A stretch of 64,000 nt of DNA, from positions 1 through 64,000 of the forward strand of contig NZ_JAUAMC010000004.1 in the NCBI RefSeq assembly GCF_031010195.1. The letters run 5' to 3'. A program made the position numbers and the translations under genes. This document shows, piece after piece, positions 60,978-64,000 of the stretch. Numbering within the stretch: the first letter of the stretch is position 1; every line of letters starts with the position of its first letter. A model generated the notes under the pieces. That model had not been told where the DNA came from. It did not search any database and was given only the letters and a program-made list of their open reading frames with translations. The DNA comes from Halomonas sp. SpR8. GTDB taxonomy: Bacteria > Pseudomonadota > Gammaproteobacteria > Pseudomonadales > Halomonadaceae.

Positions 60978-62251
60978 ATATGGTTATTGGCCTATCGCTG
61001 ATCATTCTATTCACCTTCGGCGTACCGATCGCGATCTCGATTATTCTCGCATCGATTATCGGCATCGAATTCTTTACCCGCCTGCCGCTGCTGTTGGTGC
61101 CACAGCAGATGTTTATCGGTATCGATAAATTTCCGCTGATGGCGATTCCATTTTTTATTCTTGCCGGCAACCTGATGGCCGCCGGGGGGATCTCACAGCG
61201 ATTGGTGGACTTGGCAAAATCCATCGTTGGGCGCGTGCAGGGCGGGCTAGCTATGTCCTGCGTGCTGACCTGCATGATGTTTGCGGCGGTGTCAGGCTCC
61301 AGTGTGGCGACTACCTTTGCAATCGGCGCCATTTTGATTCCGGCGATGGTAAAACATGGCTACCCCAAGCCCTTGGCAGCCTCTATACAGGCGTCTTCAG
61401 CGGAGTTGGGTGTACTTATCCCGCCATCGATCCCACTGATCCTGTATGGCGTGAGTACCGATACCTCCATCGGCCAGCTGTTCCTCGCCGGTATTGGCCC
61501 TGGCATATTGATTGGCAGCGCGCTGATTATCTTTCTCTATCTGTTCTGCAAAGTTCGCGGCTACGGCAAAGACGACTACAAAGACAGCACCGGCTTTATG
61601 GTCTCGGTAAAGCGTGCCTGGGTGGCGATGTTGATGCCTGTGGTGGTTATCGGCGGTATCTATGGCGGGATATTTACCCCCACCGAAGCTTCCGCTGTGG
61701 CGGTATTTTTTGCTCTGATTGTGGGCGGTTTCTACTATCGCGAGCTGAAGCTGGATGACATGTGGCCGATTTTGCGCCAGAGCGTGATTTCCACCGCCGC
61801 CGTTATGTTGATTATTGCTGCCGCCTCGCTGTTTAGCTTTCTGCTCAGCCGCACAGGGCTGCCTGCGCAAATCGCCATCTTGGTCACCAACACTATCAAT
61901 GACCCCATGATGTTTTTGTTGGTGGTCAATGCGTTGCTGCTGATCGTCGGTATGTTTATAGAAACGTCCGCTGCTATTTTGGTACTGGCACCGATCCTCA
62001 CGCCGATAGCCATTCAGTTTGGTATTCACCCCGTCCACTTCGGCTTAGTCATGGTGGTCAACTTGGCGCTTGGCATGATTACCCCGCCGCTGGGCGTGAA
62101 TCTGTTTGCTGCCTGTGCCGTCGCCAAAATATCGATTGATCAAATGCTGCCATGGTTGGTGCGCTTTGTGCTGGTCGTACTCGCGTGTTTGATGGCGATT
62201 ACCTATATGCCTTGGATCTCCATGGGACTGGTGAATACTTTCTATGGTTAG
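60974..62251 (+). CDS. TRAP transporter large permease subunit (DctM)
   Basis: The 425-residue product has about twelve hydrophobic helices of the DctM family. Landmarks are FGVPIAISIILASIIGIEFF at the start, FPLMAIPFFILAGNLMAAGGISQRLVDLAKSIVGRVQGG, AVSGSSVATTFAIGAILIPAMVKHGYPKPLAASIQASSAELGVLIPPSIPLILYG, and a C-terminal NLALGMITPPLGVNLFAAC. With DctP and DctQ it completes the importer for the C4 sugar acid. Confidence 0.94.
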   Translation: MNMVIGLSLIILFTFGVPIAISIILASIIGIEFFTRLPLLLVPQQMFIGIDKFPLMAIPFFILAGNLMAAGGISQRLVDLAKSIVGRVQGGLAMSCVLTCMMFAAVSGSSVATTFAIGAILIPAMVKHGYPKPLAASIQASSAELGVLIPPSIPLILYGVSTDTSIGQLFLAGIGPGILIGSALIIFLYLFCKVRGYGKDDYKDSTGFMVSVKRAWVAMLMPVVVIGGIYGGIFTPTEASAVAVFFALIVGGFYYRELKLDDMWPILRQSVISTAAVMLIIAAASLFSFLLSRTGLPAQIAILVTNTINDPMMFLLVVNALLLIVGMFIETSAAILVLAPILTPIAIQFGIHPVHFGLVMVVNLALGMITPPLGVNLFAACAVAKISIDQMLPWLVRFVLVVLACLMAITYMPWISMGLVNTFYG

Positions 62252-62302
62252 AAAAGTCGTTATGTTAAGTGAACTCAACAATGACAATAAAAGGAGCGTT
62301 AA

Positions 62303-63760
62303 ATGTCGTATTCAATGGCCTTGCCACCGCAGCAAGCACTGATCGGTGGTGAGTGGGTAGAAACGGCCGCTACCCTACAGATAGAGGCTCCTGCCACGGG
62401 AGAACCCCTGGCGCGTATTGCGCGCAGTCAGGCAGAAGACGTTGATGCAGCGGTAAAGGCAGCACGCCAGGCATTTTCCGGTCAGCTAGGTGAATGGGCA
62501 CGCTGGTCTGCGCGGCAGCGCAGCGAATGGCTGCTGCGCTTTGCCGAGGTGATCGAAGCGCATCATGAACATCTGGCACAGCTTGAGTGTGGAGATACCG
62601 GTAAGCCGATGACCCAGGCCAAAGGCGATATTGCCGCCTGCGCCCGCTACTTCCGCTTTTACGGCGGCGCGGCGGATAAGCTCCACGGTGAGACCATTCC
62701 CTTTGAAAACGACTTCGCCGTGATGACCCTGCGCGAACCCTACGGCGTATGCGCGCAAATTATTCCCTGGAATTATCCTTCCCAGATATTTGGCCGCTGT
62801 GTGGCAGCGGCATTAGCGGCAGGCAATACCATCGTGCTAAAACCCGCCGAAGATGCCTGCTTGAGCGTGCTGCGTTTGGCGGAACTGGCCGTGGGTCATG
62901 GCCTGCCTGCCGGGGCACTTAATGTGGTGCCAGGGCTTGGCTATGAAGCAGGCGCCGCGCTTGCTGCCCATCCCAACATTGACCATCTCTCGTTTACCGG
63001 CTCCCCGGAAACCGGCACCCACGTTGCCCAAGCCGCCGCGCAGCACCATGTGCCGGTTACGTTGGAATTGGGAGGCAAATCCCCCCAACTTGTATTTGCC
63101 GATGCGGATCTCGACGCTGCGCTTCCTGCAGTGGTGCGCGGGATTATTCAGAACGCCGGGCAGACCTGTTCAGCTGGCAGCCGCCTGCTGGTTCAACGTG
63201 ACATCGCAGATAGCGTGGTAGCGAATCTTTGCGAGCGCTTCGCCGCTCTGCGCTGTGATGCGGGGGAAGCGGATGCGGACTGTGGCCCGCTGATCAATGC
63301 GCGTCAAAAAGCCAAGCTGGAAGCGCGCCTGACGACCGCCGAAGCCGATGGTATCCGCGTGGCGGCAAAAGGCCAATTAGCGCCGAGCGCACCGGCTGGC
63401 GGTCATTTTGTGTTGCCCCAGCTGTTGATCGATATTCCTGAAGGCCATGAAGTGCTGCGCGAAGAGCTATTTGGTCCGGTGCTAGTAGTGCAGGTGTTTG
63501 ATGATGAGGCCGAAGCGCTTGCCCTCGCCAATGCCACTGATTTTGGTCTATGTGCAGGTGTCTGGACGCGGGATGGCGGGCGTCAGCTACGCCTAGCCAA
63601 AGGTATTCGCAGTGGCCAGGTATTTATTAACAACTACGGCGCCGCCGGTGGTGTTGAGTTACCTTTCGGTGGCGTTGGCCGCTCCGGTCATGGCCGTGAG
63701 AAGGGCTTTGAAGGGCTGCGTAGCTACACACGGATTAAAACTGTCGCGATTAAACATTAA
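62303..63760 (+). CDS. Aldehyde dehydrogenase of the sugar-acid operon
   Basis: The 485-residue product shows IIPWNYPSQIFGRCVAAALAAGNTIVLKPAED, SFTGSPETGTHVAQ, Glu in TLELGGKSPQLVFADADLD, Cys in NAGQTCSAGSRLLVQ, EELFGPVLVVQVF and PFGGVGRSGHGREKGFE. This is a betaine- or hydroxy-aldehyde type NAD(P) enzyme. An AAAGGAG ribosome site precedes the ATG. It follows the TRAP genes after 51 bases and may oxidise an aldehyde derived from the same nutrient, such as a tetrose or glycolaldehyde, though no sequence feature fixes the substrate. Confidence 0.87.
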   Translation: MSYSMALPPQQALIGGEWVETAATLQIEAPATGEPLARIARSQAEDVDAAVKAARQAFSGQLGEWARWSARQRSEWLLRFAEVIEAHHEHLAQLECGDTGKPMTQAKGDIAACARYFRFYGGAADKLHGETIPFENDFAVMTLREPYGVCAQIIPWNYPSQIFGRCVAAALAAGNTIVLKPAEDACLSVLRLAELAVGHGLPAGALNVVPGLGYEAGAALAAHPNIDHLSFTGSPETGTHVAQAAAQHHVPVTLELGGKSPQLVFADADLDAALPAVVRGIIQNAGQTCSAGSRLLVQRDIADSVVANLCERFAALRCDAGEADADCGPLINARQKAKLEARLTTAEADGIRVAAKGQLAPSAPAGGHFVLPQLLIDIPEGHEVLREELFGPVLVVQVFDDEAEALALANATDFGLCAGVWTRDGGRQLRLAKGIRSGQVFINNYGAAGGVELPFGGVGRSGHGREKGFEGLRSYTRIKTVAIKH

Positions 63761-63788
63761 CGAGTGCTTCACTTGTAAGGAGATAACA

Positions 63789-64000
63789 ATGACAACATCA
63801 CGCCAGGTAGGCATCGTCGGTGTGGGCCTAATGGGCCATGGGATTGCCAGCAGTCTGCTCCGCGCAGGCCATCAGATCAGCTTTCTTGAGCACCCAGGCA
63901 ATCAGCCGGTGGATGACTTGCTGGAAGCCGGTGCCACCATGCTAAGTTCGGGGCGAGAAGTAGCGCAAAACGCTGAAGTAGTGATTCTGTGCGTCACCGG
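63789..64000 (+). CDS. Beta-hydroxyacid dehydrogenase (3' end outside window)
   Basis: About 70 residues are visible. They begin MTTSRQVGIVGVGLMGHGIASSLLRAGHQISFLEHPG, the NAD(P) motif of 3-hydroxyisobutyrate/tartronate-semialdehyde reductase relatives, and reach AEVVILCVTG, where the next glycine-rich turn is expected. AAGGAGAT precedes the ATG. It is a second gene of the ltnD family in this run and may be another sugar-acid dehydrogenase of the same operon. Confidence 0.8.
   Translation, partial: MTTSRQVGIVGVGLMGHGIASSLLRAGHQISFLEHPGNQPVDDLLEAGATMLSSGREVAQNAEVVILCVT

Noticed and set aside
61397-62038. 213-codon minus-strand frame opposite the DctM gene
   Set aside because: Its His/Gln-rich composition is what the reverse of hydrophobic transmembrane codons gives.

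Overview
The window looks like the chromosome of a halophilic or marine gammaproteobacterium, most likely Halomonadaceae (Halomonas or a close relative). The reasons are moderately high GC with compact operons, gammaproteobacterial versions of the Has/Hmu haem systems, and a wealth of transporters and catabolic genes for small organic acids and amines. This is an inference from gene content; no rRNA or tRNA gene is present to fix the taxonomy. I saw no insertion sequence, prophage or CRISPR array.

Layout. (1) 0-3.6 kb: the 3' part of a very acidic, repeat-rich protein with EF-hand-like loops, possibly of the HrpK/HrpF/NolX kind. (2) 3.6-8.1 kb: a MocR-type regulator divergent from a two-gene membrane transporter (77-aa protein plus TctA-like permease) and a degradative HMG-CoA reductase, which I read as a mevalonate uptake and catabolism module. 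(3) 8.6-25.9 kb: a haem-iron island, all on the minus strand. It contains hemP, a haem receptor, hmuS, hmuTUV, an ECF sigma/anti-sigma pair, haem oxygenase, a small membrane protein, hasR, hemophore hasA and a complete type I exporter. Candidate Fur boxes precede hemP and hasR. (4) 26-28.3 kb: a Tat-exported PhoX phosphatase behind a three-repeat Pho box, then a bidirectional terminator.

(5) 28.3-50.2 kb: a mosaic nitrogen/carbon catabolic region. It has a DUF1127 protein with a LysR regulator, and an Lrp regulator with a HAD protein and a GABA-type transaminase. A hydroxypyruvate reductase and an AT-rich EutB/EutC pair follow. Then comes a long minus-strand run: aldehyde dehydrogenase, FAD oxidase, haloacid-dehalogenase-like protein, a PuuB-like oxidase, a complete peptide/opine-type ABC importer and a succinate-semialdehyde-type dehydrogenase. 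A GNAT/AbgA pair points the other way. The logic is import of an amine or amide, hydrolysis or oxidative deamination to an aldehyde, and oxidation to a central acid. The substrate is not evident.

(6) 50.3-54.3 kb: a stand-alone RhlA homologue with an intact catalytic triad in AT-rich DNA, an NmrA-type oxidoreductase with its LysR regulator, and a LacI-family regulator. (7) 54.3-64 kb: a four-carbon sugar-acid operon with LtnD, OtnK, OtnC, OtnI, DenD, a TRAP transporter, an aldehyde dehydrogenase and the start of a second hydroxyacid dehydrogenase. It should convert L-threonate and D-erythronate to DHAP under LacI control through a tandem palindromic operator.

Across the window, three unrelated intergenic spacers carry short tandem repeats with the same 15-bp period, and several operons carry hairpins between genes that probably set relative expression.
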